A stretch of 37,733 nucleotides of DNA from assembly GCA_016217675.1 (NCBI GenBank), contig JACRHC010000123.1:1-37733 (forward strand). Reading direction: 5' to 3'. The notes beneath the pieces are model-generated. The model was not told the DNA's origin. It saw nothing but the letters and a program-made list of their open reading frames with translations, and searched no databases. Below are positions 15,078 to 23,102 of this stretch, one piece after another (position 1 is the stretch's first letter; every line of letters starts with the position of its first letter). The DNA is from Nitrospirota bacterium. GTDB lineage: Bacteria; Nitrospirota; Thermodesulfovibrionia; Thermodesulfovibrionales; UBA6898. A program made the translations under genes and the position numbers.

Positions 15078-15895
15078 CAGTCCATCCCCTTAGAAGCGAT
15101 CTTCGAGACAAAGGCCTTGATCTCCCTCTGCATCTCCTCGTGGTTCTCCTGCCGGAATGCCTCGCGATCCTCCCGCTCCTTCCTCAGCTTTGCAAGCCGC
15201 TGCCGTTTTTCCTCCTCTGCCTTTTCATCTCTCACAAAGAGCGGGGGGAACTCCTCATCAATGATCAGGCTCTTGATGTATCTCACCGGGTCCTGCACTC
15301 TCTGATAATCCAGTCCTCCCTCGACGCGGAAAAGGAAATAGTCGATCTGTTTGTTTGTGACATGACCGGGGATCTTCGCATCCGGAAACAGGGTCTTCAG
15401 CCTCTTCAATAATCTCTCCCTGTAGAGAGATTGATTTATAGTTGCTTTAAAGATTGCTTTAGGATGCTGCAAACCCTTGACGTTATTCGCTTCAGAGGGC
15501 ATGGGAGGCATCAATTCTGATTCTCCGGACGCATCAGTTTTGATGCCTGTTTGAATCACTTTTGATGCGGCATCAGTTTTGATTCCTTCCCTCCACGTGT
15601 CAAAGTCCTTGATGAAGCAATAGAATCTCCTGCCGAATGCATCAACTTTGGTTCCTATCATGTTGATATCCGAAAGCCTCTTCAGCGCCCTGGATACGTT
15701 CTGCCTCTTTAGGCCGGTTGCGAGCATAAATTCCCGGTGCGTGATAGCAGCCTCTTTCTTGTTCCAGCCATAGGTCCGTCTAAGGATATGATCAAGCACC
15801 TGCCGGGGTTCTCCGGGTATGCGGGTCTTTGCCAGGGCCTCCATGATCGCGTTTGCAATGGCTGTGTACCCGTGCTCTTTCTGCGGAGAGGCCAC
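15077..15895 (-). CDS. phage replication protein O-like initiator
   Basis: 272 residues. The N-terminal 90 residues are a winged-helix Phage_rep_O domain: GYTAIANAIMEALAKT, PGEPRQVLDHILRRTYGWNKKE, TGLKRQNVSRALKRL. Such proteins bind origin repeats and recruit helicase. The C-terminal half is lysine/glutamate-rich and helical. No helicase or helicase-loader gene follows, so host DnaB/DnaC-like functions may be used. Translation seems to begin at GTG 15895, three bases after the end of the previous gene, with a weak ribosome site. No obvious origin iterons were seen inside the gene, but an origin within it would be usual. Confidence 0.85.
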   Translation of the reverse strand: MASPQKEHGYTAIANAIMEALAKTRIPGEPRQVLDHILRRTYGWNKKEAAITHREFMLATGLKRQNVSRALKRLSDINMIGTKVDAFGRRFYCFIKDFDTWREGIKTDAASKVIQTGIKTDASGESELMPPMPSEANNVKGLQHPKAIFKATINQSLYRERLLKRLKTLFPDAKIPGHVTNKQIDYFLFRVEGGLDYQRVQDPVRYIKSLIIDEEFPPLFVRDEKAEEEKRQRLAKLRKEREDREAFRQENHEEMQREIKAFVSKIASKGMD

Positions 15896-15898
15896 ACA

Positions 15899-16138
15899 TT
15901 ACCCGACTGGCCCGGCAGGCCCCGCTGGTGCGGCCACGAGTTCCCTCTCGATGGGATCGCCGATAGGAAGCTCCTGCTGCGAGGGGATAAGCGAGGCCTC
16001 AACAACATCGCCCTGCAGCTCGATAAGCCTAAAGACATTCTCTTTGCTTGCGCCATTTGATGCGATAAACTCCAGGATCACTGTCACCCGGAGGTCGCTG
16101 TCTACGGAAACCTTCTTGATGTTTACAACCTGTCTCAT
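15899..16138 (-). CDS. small hypothetical protein with Gly-Pro-Ala tail
   Basis: 79 residues with no recognised family. The first 45 residues alternate beta-like stretches (DLRVTVILEFIA). The C-terminus ends AAPAGPAGPVG, a collagen-like triplet run too short to form a triple helix. ATG 16138 follows GAAGGAGGAAGC, a strong ribosome site. It lies between the Cro-like and replication genes, where lambdoid elements carry CII-type or accessory regulators, but no helix-turn-helix is visible. Confidence 0.65.
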   Translation of the reverse strand: MRQVVNIKKVSVDSDLRVTVILEFIASNGASKENVFRLIELQGDVVEASLIPSQQELPIGDPIERELVAAPAGPAGPVG

Positions 16139-16156
16139 GCTTCCTCCTTCATTATG

Positions 16157-16372
16157 CTAACGATTGTTTGTGCTGCTGACAAAAAAATACTCAACCCTGC
16201 ATCTCAGGGCATTTGCTATTTTGCCAAGAGTGGTAGCCCTCGGCACTTTTCGCCCTTTTTCGATGTAGTAGATTGCTGTGCTGCTTAGGCCGGTTTCCCT
16301 TGCCAAGTCCTGTTGTGTCTTGCGGAGCTTCTTCCTTCGCGTTGCAATACTGGCTGGATCAAAGGTCTTCAT
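16157..16372 (-). CDS. Cro-like XRE-family regulator
   Basis: 71 residues, one helix-turn-helix domain of the Cro/CI type: TQQDLARETGLSSTAIYYIEKGRKVPRATTLGKIANAL fits HTH_3 from residue 18 to 56. It is divergent from the self-cleaving repressor and first in the replication operon, the classic position of Cro. GGAGGTGA stands before ATG 16372. Its 3' end carries an operator-like sequence that encodes its last residues. It should bind the same palindromes as the repressor and tip the switch towards excision and replication. Confidence 0.88.
   Translation of the reverse strand: MKTFDPASIATRRKKLRKTQQDLARETGLSSTAIYYIEKGRKVPRATTLGKIANALRCRVEYFFVSSTNNR
16158..16169. promoter_or_regulatory. operator-like site at the end of the Cro-like gene
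   Basis: TAACGATTGTTT differs by two positions from the perfect palindrome. It lies about 20 bases before the start of the second gene of this operon, the same relative place as the site at 4310 in the left operon. Confidence 0.5.
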
Positions 16373-16390
16373 TCACTCACCTCCTTCAAA

Positions 16391-16402
16391 TAACGATTGT
16401 TA
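16391..16402. promoter_or_regulatory. operator in the divergent control region, near the cro start site
   Basis: TAACGATTGTTA is one base pair from the perfect palindrome. It lies just downstream of the -10 box of the minus-strand promoter and would cover its transcription start. Confidence 0.7.
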
Positions 16403-16409
16403 GAACTAA

Positions 16410-16438
16410 GCATAATCCTGACCCCTAACCCTTGTCAA
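16410..16438 (-). promoter_or_regulatory. promoter of the Cro-like/replication operon
   Basis: Minus-strand -35 TTGACA (16433-16438) with a 17-base spacer to TTATGC (16410-16415), or 19 to TATGCT. The -35 is perfect, the -10 weak. Operators at 16391 and 16449 lie on either side. Confidence 0.6.
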
Positions 16439-16448
16439 GCAGAAAAAA

Positions 16449-16460
16449 TAACATATGTTA
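16449..16460. promoter_or_regulatory. operator between the divergent promoters
   Basis: TAACATATGTTA is a perfect palindrome between the two -35 boxes (16433-16438 and 16471-16476). Binding here could repress one promoter and help the other, as in lambda. Confidence 0.65.
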
Positions 16461-16470
16461 TAAAAAGTTC

Positions 16471-16500
16471 TTGACAAAGGCCATTTGTTAGAACTATAGT
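16471..16500 (+). promoter_or_regulatory. repressor promoter; mRNA probably leaderless
   Basis: TTGACA (16471-16476), 18-base spacer with a half operator (CATTTGTTA, 16482-16490), TATAGT (16495-16500). Transcription should begin close to 16507, right at the ATG at 16508, and no purine-rich ribosome site precedes that ATG. Confidence 0.65.
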
Positions 16501-16507
16501 TATAATT

Positions 16508-17137
16508 ATGAAGACAGTAGCAGAGTATATAAAAGCCAAAAGAGAAGAGAAAGAACTGTCTGCCAGAGAGCTTGCCAAGACCGCAGGGATCACCGGCGAA
16601 CACATCCGCTATATCGAGAGCGGACAGAGAAAAACTCCTTCCTTTGATATTGTCATGAAGATCCTCAAGGCCCTGCATGTAGACCTTCAGGAGTTTCTGC
16701 AGGAAACCGGTTACCTGCCAGTGAATGTCGAGCCTGCCTCTCTTAAGAAGATGAGACAGATTCCTATCATCTCCTGGGTCACGGCCGGCAGGTGGGACGC
16801 AGTGAGTGACAACTTCCCTCCTGGCGATGCAGATGAATGGACCGAATCAGATGTGAAGGGAAAGAATGTCTTTGCACTGCGCATAAAAGGCGACAGCATG
16901 GAGCCTGAGTTCCGCGAAGGCGATGTCGTTATCGTCAATCCTCACGTTGAGGCAAAGCCGGGGGATTACGTGATCGTTAAGAACGATGAAGAGGAAGCCA
17001 CCTTCAAGCAGCTGAAGAAATTCGGCGATACGCTTGTGCTGCATCCTCTCAATTCCAGGTATGAGGACATAGAACTGAAGAAAAGCGTCAAGTACCGGAT
17101 CGTCGGGAAAGTGGTTAAGAAGGAGAAGAGGTACTAG
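16508..17137 (+). CDS. CI/LexA-type self-cleaving repressor (HTH + S24 peptidase)
   Basis: 209 residues. Residues 5-60 form an XRE helix-turn-helix (ARELAKTAGITGEHIRYIESG). Residues 85-205 form the S24 peptidase: cleavage site Ala93-Gly94 in SWVTAGRW, nucleophile Ser130 in KGDSMEP, general base Lys167 in ATFKQLK. All three key features are present, so RecA-stimulated self-cleavage during SOS is expected. It should hold the integrase and replication operons off through the TAACnnnTGTTA-like operators and control its own promoter. The stop is only three bases before the phospholipase-like gene, which suggests that the defence cargo is transcribed with the repressor. Confidence 0.93.
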   Translation: MKTVAEYIKAKREEKELSARELAKTAGITGEHIRYIESGQRKTPSFDIVMKILKALHVDLQEFLQETGYLPVNVEPASLKKMRQIPIISWVTAGRWDAVSDNFPPGDADEWTESDVKGKNVFALRIKGDSMEPEFREGDVVIVNPHVEAKPGDYVIVKNDEEEATFKQLKKFGDTLVLHPLNSRYEDIELKKSVKYRIVGKVVKKEKRY

Positions 17138-17140
17138 GAT

Positions 17141-18106
17141 ATGCCGGCAACTTTTGCACACTGTCTCATAGGAACTAAAGCGATAGACGCTTCACTCAAG
17201 AAAAAGAAGAAAACGCTCGCAAAGATTCTCAGTGAGAATAATAGTTTCGTGATTACAGGTGCAACTGGTCCAGATTATCCGTATCTCACTGACGTTCTTA
17301 CTACCGGGGTGCTGAAAATAGGGCATACATGGGCCAATAGAATGCACTACGAAAATGTCTCGACATTCGTAAGGGAGGGAGTAACACGTCTTGCAGCAAT
17401 GGATAAGAAGGGCGAGTCATTTGCGATCAGACTTGCTTGGTTTTGCGGGTATGTTAGTCATGTAATAGCTGATTCATATGTCCATCCTGTTGTGAACTCA
17501 ATCGTCCATGGGCCTTATATGTTTACCCATAATGAGCATGGCAAATGCGAGCTCATACAAGACATCTATATTTTCCAGAAAGAAAAAGGAGACGACATAG
17601 TTAATTCCAATCCACGAACTGGTACATTTGGCTATTTGAGAATCCTCGATGAGTGTTCAGATCCTAACGATGCTGATCGCATTCATCCAGAGATAAGGGC
17701 TTTCTGGACAGACCTGCTAAGAGCGGCACATCCATATGCCCAGGAGTATTTCGACGGCATTGATCCAGATAAATGGCATTACAATTACAAAGGCCGCGTC
17801 AACTTCGTTGTAGATTCCGGCGCAATCTTCCGACATATCTTGGGAATGGCAGGGTTTAACTACAAGAAGGAAGCCGAGATTACCTTAGAAGAACGCAAAA
17901 AATATATTGAAAAAGTTCTCCTGCCGAACGGGCTTGAAGATCATTATGACAACGTCTTTAAGGCTGTTGTTGATAGGGTGGTTGTCGTATGGGAAAAAAT
18001 ATTTGATAATATAACCCAAGGGACCCCCTCAAGCATTGCTGATTACATTAAGGACTGGAATCTTGACACAGGTATCGATGAAAGCAGGATTGACTTATGG
18101 ATGTAA
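17141..18106 (+). CDS. zinc-dependent phospholipase C-like protein
   Basis: 321 residues of the zinc-dependent phospholipase C family (PF00882). Family marks: TFAHCLIGTKAI at the start, ITGATGPDYPYLTD, HTWANRMHYEN, FCGYVSHVIADSYVHPVVN and HNEHGKCELIQD, giving a set of His and Asp residues that could bind zinc. No signal peptide is seen, so it should stay in the cytosol. GGAGAAGAGG before the ATG is inside the end of the repressor gene. It overlaps the lipoprotein gene by 10 bases. In this place, first after the repressor, a lipid-attacking abortive effector or a lysogenic-conversion factor would fit; neither is shown. Confidence 0.83.
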   Translation: MPATFAHCLIGTKAIDASLKKKKKTLAKILSENNSFVITGATGPDYPYLTDVLTTGVLKIGHTWANRMHYENVSTFVREGVTRLAAMDKKGESFAIRLAWFCGYVSHVIADSYVHPVVNSIVHGPYMFTHNEHGKCELIQDIYIFQKEKGDDIVNSNPRTGTFGYLRILDECSDPNDADRIHPEIRAFWTDLLRAAHPYAQEYFDGIDPDKWHYNYKGRVNFVVDSGAIFRHILGMAGFNYKKEAEITLEERKKYIEKVLLPNGLEDHYDNVFKAVVDRVVVVWEKIFDNITQGTPSSIADYIKDWNLDTGIDESRIDLWM

Positions 18107-18567
18107 GAGAAAGAGGCACAAGAAATATTGTCTGCGCTTTACTCCTCATAATACTGGTGGCATCATGTGCACCGGCGCCGCTTATCAAGAAAGAAGAAAC
18201 GTATGCACCAATTGAAGCCAGTCTTGCCCATATTAACCAGAAGGTAGCAGGGCATTTTCTCGATAGCGGCGTGCCCGATGGATTCGACGCTGTGCAATAT
18301 AGAGCTGCTATAGAACAGGTCTGCTTTCCTAACCCGTATTGCAAGACGCAGGCCGTGGGAATATTTGATTCCTTTGGGATAAAAGCCAGGAAGGTAGACG
18401 ATATGTTCTCGGTTATGCTTTGTGACAAAGACCTAAAATGGAAGATCATGGAAGACTTTAGCTGCAACAATCTGAGGGTTGAAATCCAGAGCTGGAGAAT
18501 TGGGGAAAATGTGCCCTGCGAGCCTGAGTCTGACTGGCAACGTGTCATAAAGGAATTTTGTGAATGA
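18097..18567 (+). CDS. predicted lipoprotein, unknown function
   Basis: 156 residues with a lipoprotein signal: basic start, hydrophobic run ALLLIILVAS and Cys24 in LVASC. The following residue is Ala, which favours the outer membrane by the +2 rule. The mature part has six further cysteines and no recognised family. It overlaps the phospholipase-like gene and the helicase gene by 10 and 8 bases, so it is made with both. It may be a partner or an immunity protein for the phospholipase-like product, or a surface exclusion factor. Confidence 0.78.
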   Translation: MDVRERGTRNIVCALLLIILVASCAPAPLIKKEETYAPIEASLAHINQKVAGHFLDSGVPDGFDAVQYRAAIEQVCFPNPYCKTQAVGIFDSFGIKARKVDDMFSVMLCDKDLKWKIMEDFSCNNLRVEIQSWRIGENVPCEPESDWQRVIKEFCE

Positions 18568-21500
18568 TAGGATGAATGAAGATCAACCTCTTAGAGAAGG
18601 GCAGATACTTATTGGCGCACTGTTCAATGAGCCGATGCGTGTCGAGACCATTCGGCCAAATGGGTCTGATTCCTGGATTGCAGGGCTCGTGGGAACACAG
18701 TCGGAACGATTTCGCAAGGTCGCACTCACTTTAAAGGACATAGAAGCGCTTACTATAATTGATTCCAAGTTCAGCTACACCGGTGATGGGAATATCCTTC
18801 GCCTTGGCATTCAGGCATATTCTCTCGGCATTGCCTATGAATTCGATCCCTATTTCGGGCTTTCGATTTCTCGTGTTGACCCTCTTCCTCACCAGCTTGA
18901 GGCTATTTACGATTATCTGTTAAAACTCGCTCGTGTCCGTTTTCTGCTGGCTGATGATGCCGGTGCCGGCAAGACCATCATGGCGGGGCTCCTTATCCGG
19001 GAACTCAAGCTGAGAGGTCTCATAGAACGTGTTCTCATTGTCTGTCCTGCAAATCTTGCATTTCAGTGGCAGCGTGAACTAAAAGAAAAGTTTGATGAGA
19101 AGTTTCTCGTCTTAAAAGGGCAGGACATTAGGGACCAGTTTGGCGTAAACCAGTGGCTGGAACAAAAGACCGTTATCTCTTCTCTTGACCTTGCAAAACG
19201 GTCTGACATCCTTCCCGGATTGAGACAAGTTCACTGGGATTTGGTAATTGTGGATGAAGCGCATCGCATGTCATGGACGCCTCCATCTCGCAAGACAGCA
19301 CGTTATGCATTAGGCGAGCTTCTAAGGGACTCATCTGATCACATATTGCTTCTTACAGCCACCCCGCACAAGGGAGATCCGGTAAACTTCAGTCTGTTCC
19401 TTCAACTCCTTGATGCAGATGCCTATGCAGATGTCAAATCTATACGTGAAGCGATGGATCGCAAACGCGCTCCTTTCTATCTGCGCCGCACAAAAGAAGC
19501 CATGGTACACTTCCCTGAACGCCGTCCCGATGGTACATGGGTAGCTGAAAAGATATTTACCAAACGCATTCCGCACACTGTAGATTTTCAAATAGACGGA
19601 TCGGAATTTGAACTTTACCGGGACATTACTCGTTTTGTAAAACAGCAGAGCGCCAGGGCTGCAGCTGAAGGAGACGACCCTCGGGCAAGAGCTGTCGGTT
19701 TTCTTATGTCGCTTTATCAGCGCAGGCTTGCTTCGAGTACGTATGCGATGCGCCATTCCCTCCAAAACCGTGTAAAACGACTTACAGACGGGCTAAAGCG
19801 AGCACAAGATTTGTGCCGGTTGGCACCCCCGGACCTCCCATCATCAGATGAACTGGAAGAGATGGAGGAAAGTGAGCGCGAGCGCCTTGAAGAAATGCTC
19901 GAAGCCATCACTCTTGCAGGGAATGCTGAACAGATTCGTGATGAAATTGAAGAGCTAAATCGTCTCGCCTTGCAGTCACAAACCGTTGAAGATGCCGGGG
20001 CAGAGGCAAAACTGTCGAGGCTCAAAAACCTTATGCAAAAAGAAGGTTTTTTCGATCATCCTGAAAAGAGACTCCTGATCTTCACGGAGTTCAAGGATAC
20101 CCTTGATTATCTGATGAATCGGCTTAAGTCTTGGGGCTTTGAGGTCGATTGCATTCATGGAAGCATGAAATCCGGATCCAGGGATGAACCCAATACCCGG
20201 CTTTACGCTGAGCAGCAGTTCAAGGAAGGAAAAATACAGGTACTTGTTGCAACTGAGGCAGCCGGAGAAGGTATTAACCTTCAATACTGTAATATCCTGT
20301 TTAACTATGACATCCCGTGGAACCCTAACCGGTTGGAACAGCGAATGGGACGAATCCATCGGTACGGACAAAAGAAAAACTGTCTCATCTTTAATTTTGT
20401 AGCTACAAACACCATCGAAGGACGTGTGCTACAGCGGCTGCTCGAAAAGTTGCAGGAAATCAGAGATGCCCTTGATAATGATGCTGTATTCAACGTTGTT
20501 GGAGAGGTACTTCCATCAGCTCATGTTGAGCGGGTGCTTAGAGACTACTATTCAGGAAAGCTGGGGGACGAAGATCTTGAAGATCGCCTCCTTAAGGATG
20601 TAGATGAATCTCAATTCAGGGCAATCTGCCAGAACGCACTTGAAGGTCTTGCATCAAAAAAACTCAATCTGGAGATGCTCATCGAGCGGCGTGCCAAGGC
20701 ACAGGAACGACGTGTCGTGCCTGAAACTATCGCACGGTTTATGAGAGAGTCTTCAGAATATATACCTTTTCAACTGAAAATTGTTCCTGGACTTCCGCAT
20801 GCTTTTGATCCGGGGAAGACACCTTCTGTTTTAAAAAGATACGAATCTCAGCCGGACTGGAAACTGCCAGCGCTTGCGATCAAATACCCGCGTTGTTCGG
20901 CAGACCGTGAGACTGCCGAAAATAACAAATTGGAATGGATTACTCCAGGCCATTCGTTATTTGAAGCTATAAGGCGTCATATAAACACCCTGTCGCAACA
21001 GTCCTTCGGCAAAGGGGCCTGCTTTTATTCTCTCCAACACAATACTCCGTCACGTCTGGATTTCTATCGAGCCCGTATTGTGGATGGTCTCGGCCAGATA
21101 ATGCATGAGCGGCTTTTTACAGTAGAACTTGCAAAGGATCGTGAACCGCGCTTGGAGGAGCCGAGCGTGCTTGGGAATCTTACCCCCGCTGAAGCTCCTG
21201 AAAGCCTCCCGTCAGTTGCATCAATGTCCGAGGCCACAGCATGGCTCAATGATCGTGCCCTGACCCCTTTTCTTGAGGAGATGCGTTCAGAACGTCTTAC
21301 TGAAGTAGATCGTATCGCTGCACATATTGAACTATCACTGACTGAACTGCTCCAAAGAGCGGATGAAGAGATAGGCAGGGCGGCAGCGGAAATTGAACAG
21401 AAAGTCACCGGGGCTGAAGGACGCCTCGCGCAGGCTGAGACCCGTCATGCCGAGCTTTTCGACCGACGTGAAAAGCGTCGGCAGGATCTTGAGCGCCAAC

Positions 21501-22009
21501 GGTCGCTTTCCTTGCAGGCAGTTGAACGGATTACAAGTGTGCTTATACTTCCCCATCCTGAAGGGGAAACGCCAGAGGTGCGGCGGCTGAGGCCCAATTT
21601 CGAGACTGAGGCTGTCGCAATGAAAGTTGTAATGGAATACGAACAGGCTAAAGGCCGTCAGGTCTACGATGTTCATGAAAAGAATCTCGGGTATGACATT
21701 ACCAGTCTGGATATCAATTCAGGTGAGCTCCGCCTTATCGAAATTAAGGGTATTGGTGATTCAACGGGGACAATCTTGTTAACACCAAATGAACGGCGTG
21801 TTGCCGAAGATCGCAGGGATTGTTATTGGCTCTATATAGTCACTGGGTGTAACACAAAACCACAGATGCAAGAACCTATTAGAGACCCAGCACGGTATGA
21901 ATGGAATGAAGTCAGAAAGATTGCGCATTATTACCTGTCGGTAGATGCGATGACGCAGCCGATGCAGGTGAAAGAGGATCAAGCGCCATATGGAGACAAG
22001 AATGCCTAA
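18560..22009 (+). CDS. SNF2-family helicase with C-terminal DUF3883
   Basis: 1149 residues. ATPase lobe 1 has Walker A DDAGAGKT (132-139) and DEAH box VDEAHRM (231-237), with TATPHKGDP after it. Lobe 2 has LIFTEF, ATEAAGEGINLQ and RMGRIHRYGQKK. Residues about 440-480 and 1000-1050 are charged coiled coils. The C-terminus (about 1010-1120) has a DUF3883-like domain: YDVHEKNLGYDI, then LRLIEIKGIG with an ExK pair as in PD-(D/E)XK folds. SNF2 translocases with a methyltransferase are known from class 1 DISARM (DrmD) and related systems. GTG 18560, with AAGGA upstream, was chosen; ATG 18572 is possible. It should scan or remodel invading DNA within the complex of this operon. Confidence 0.9.
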   Translation: MNDRMNEDQPLREGQILIGALFNEPMRVETIRPNGSDSWIAGLVGTQSERFRKVALTLKDIEALTIIDSKFSYTGDGNILRLGIQAYSLGIAYEFDPYFGLSISRVDPLPHQLEAIYDYLLKLARVRFLLADDAGAGKTIMAGLLIRELKLRGLIERVLIVCPANLAFQWQRELKEKFDEKFLVLKGQDIRDQFGVNQWLEQKTVISSLDLAKRSDILPGLRQVHWDLVIVDEAHRMSWTPPSRKTARYALGELLRDSSDHILLLTATPHKGDPVNFSLFLQLLDADAYADVKSIREAMDRKRAPFYLRRTKEAMVHFPERRPDGTWVAEKIFTKRIPHTVDFQIDGSEFELYRDITRFVKQQSARAAAEGDDPRARAVGFLMSLYQRRLASSTYAMRHSLQNRVKRLTDGLKRAQDLCRLAPPDLPSSDELEEMEESERERLEEMLEAITLAGNAEQIRDEIEELNRLALQSQTVEDAGAEAKLSRLKNLMQKEGFFDHPEKRLLIFTEFKDTLDYLMNRLKSWGFEVDCIHGSMKSGSRDEPNTRLYAEQQFKEGKIQVLVATEAAGEGINLQYCNILFNYDIPWNPNRLEQRMGRIHRYGQKKNCLIFNFVATNTIEGRVLQRLLEKLQEIRDALDNDAVFNVVGEVLPSAHVERVLRDYYSGKLGDEDLEDRLLKDVDESQFRAICQNALEGLASKKLNLEMLIERRAKAQERRVVPETIARFMRESSEYIPFQLKIVPGLPHAFDPGKTPSVLKRYESQPDWKLPALAIKYPRCSADRETAENNKLEWITPGHSLFEAIRRHINTLSQQSFGKGACFYSLQHNTPSRLDFYRARIVDGLGQIMHERLFTVELAKDREPRLEEPSVLGNLTPAEAPESLPSVASMSEATAWLNDRALTPFLEEMRSERLTEVDRIAAHIELSLTELLQRADEEIGRAAAEIEQKVTGAEGRLAQAETRHAELFDRREKRRQDLERQRSLSLQAVERITSVLILPHPEGETPEVRRLRPNFETEAVAMKVVMEYEQAKGRQVYDVHEKNLGYDITSLDINSGELRLIEIKGIGDSTGTILLTPNERRVAEDRRDCYWLYIVTGCNTKPQMQEPIRDPARYEWNEVRKIAHYYLSVDAMTQPMQVKEDQAPYGDKNA

Positions 22010-23099
22010 ACCAAAACTTGCGCTGATCCTCGGTTCGGGATTTTCAAAAGATGCAGGCCTGCCTACGACGGCTGATATTCCTGAAAAGTTTCTTATGACC
22101 CCGACTAATACGGTGCTCACCAGCGAGATAGAAGATGAAATTAGTAAAATATTGCGAAAGTTTTGGGAAAGAGTATTTGGATTCAAGAATGGAGGTCCTC
22201 GGCCTTCTTTAGAGGATCATTTTACTTTGTTGGATTTAGCCGCCAATTCAGGGCATCACCTTGGACCCTACTATAGTCCCAAGAAATTGCGCGCCATTCG
22301 AAGGATGAGTATTCACAGAGTTTTTTCCCTTGTGACATTTGGCAAGAAGAAGAGACCGCATATTCGTAAGATGCTTTATTCTCTAAATAAGAATTTTGAT
22401 CTATCTATAGTTACTTTAAACTGGGACATCATAGTCGAAAGGCATTTAGAAAATTACGCTGATTCCAAAAAACTTCCTTTCTATTATCCCATCGAGGCCA
22501 TTGCACTTACAGGAACGTTTGCAAATCAGCCATGGCCACATGATGGCGTACCTCTAATGAAGATGCATGGTTCAACCAATTGGGTTTACTGTGACTCTTG
22601 CAGAAGAATCTATGCTGGGAGAATCGCAAGTACCGCGCTGAATCGGAAGACGTTTCTTGAGCCTGATGATTTCAGACTATTCGATGTCGAAGCAAGGCTT
22701 GCAAACCAACTTGAGGAGCTGACTGATGATCGGGATTGTCCGCACTGTGGGAATGTGTTAGCAGGAAGGGTTGCAACTTTTAGTTACCGCAAGGCTTTCT
22801 CTATAGCTCAATTTCATACTATATGGGAACGTGCACATTTTGCACTATGTGCCGCTGATAACTGGCTGCTCATTGGTTACTCTATGCCTGAAGCTGACTA
22901 TGAATTCAAACACCTCTTGAAGTCTGCGCAGCTGGGACGCAATAAAAAGAATTGGATAGCAAGAGTCGTCTTAAAGGATGACCTTTCTGCGGAAAATAGG
23001 TATAAGAGCTTCTTGGGACTGACTGGCAAAGATGTTTATCAAGGTGGATTGTCCAAATGGATTCATTCGTCACTTGATGAATATATTGGGGAACGATAG
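22002..23099 (+). CDS. SIR2-like NADase-type effector
   Basis: 365 residues from ATG 22002, which has GGAG six bases upstream; an ATG 12 bases earlier is possible. The SIR2 pattern is clear: LILGSGFSKDAGLPTT (NAD loop), TLNWDIIVE (N140, D142), and KMHGSTNW with the catalytic His (189). A zinc knuckle CDSC...CPHC (197/200 and 246/249) lies after it. Defence SIR2 proteins deplete NAD when phage is sensed. The gene overlaps the helicase by 8 bases and is 3 bases from the methyltransferase. Its DNA is AT-richer than the helicase and ATPase genes, so it looks like an insertion into a core operon. Confidence 0.85.
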   Translation: MPKPKLALILGSGFSKDAGLPTTADIPEKFLMTPTNTVLTSEIEDEISKILRKFWERVFGFKNGGPRPSLEDHFTLLDLAANSGHHLGPYYSPKKLRAIRRMSIHRVFSLVTFGKKKRPHIRKMLYSLNKNFDLSIVTLNWDIIVERHLENYADSKKLPFYYPIEAIALTGTFANQPWPHDGVPLMKMHGSTNWVYCDSCRRIYAGRIASTALNRKTFLEPDDFRLFDVEARLANQLEELTDDRDCPHCGNVLAGRVATFSYRKAFSIAQFHTIWERAHFALCAADNWLLIGYSMPEADYEFKHLLKSAQLGRNKKNWIARVVLKDDLSAENRYKSFLGLTGKDVYQGGLSKWIHSSLDEYIGER

Positions 23100-23102
23100 C
23101 TG

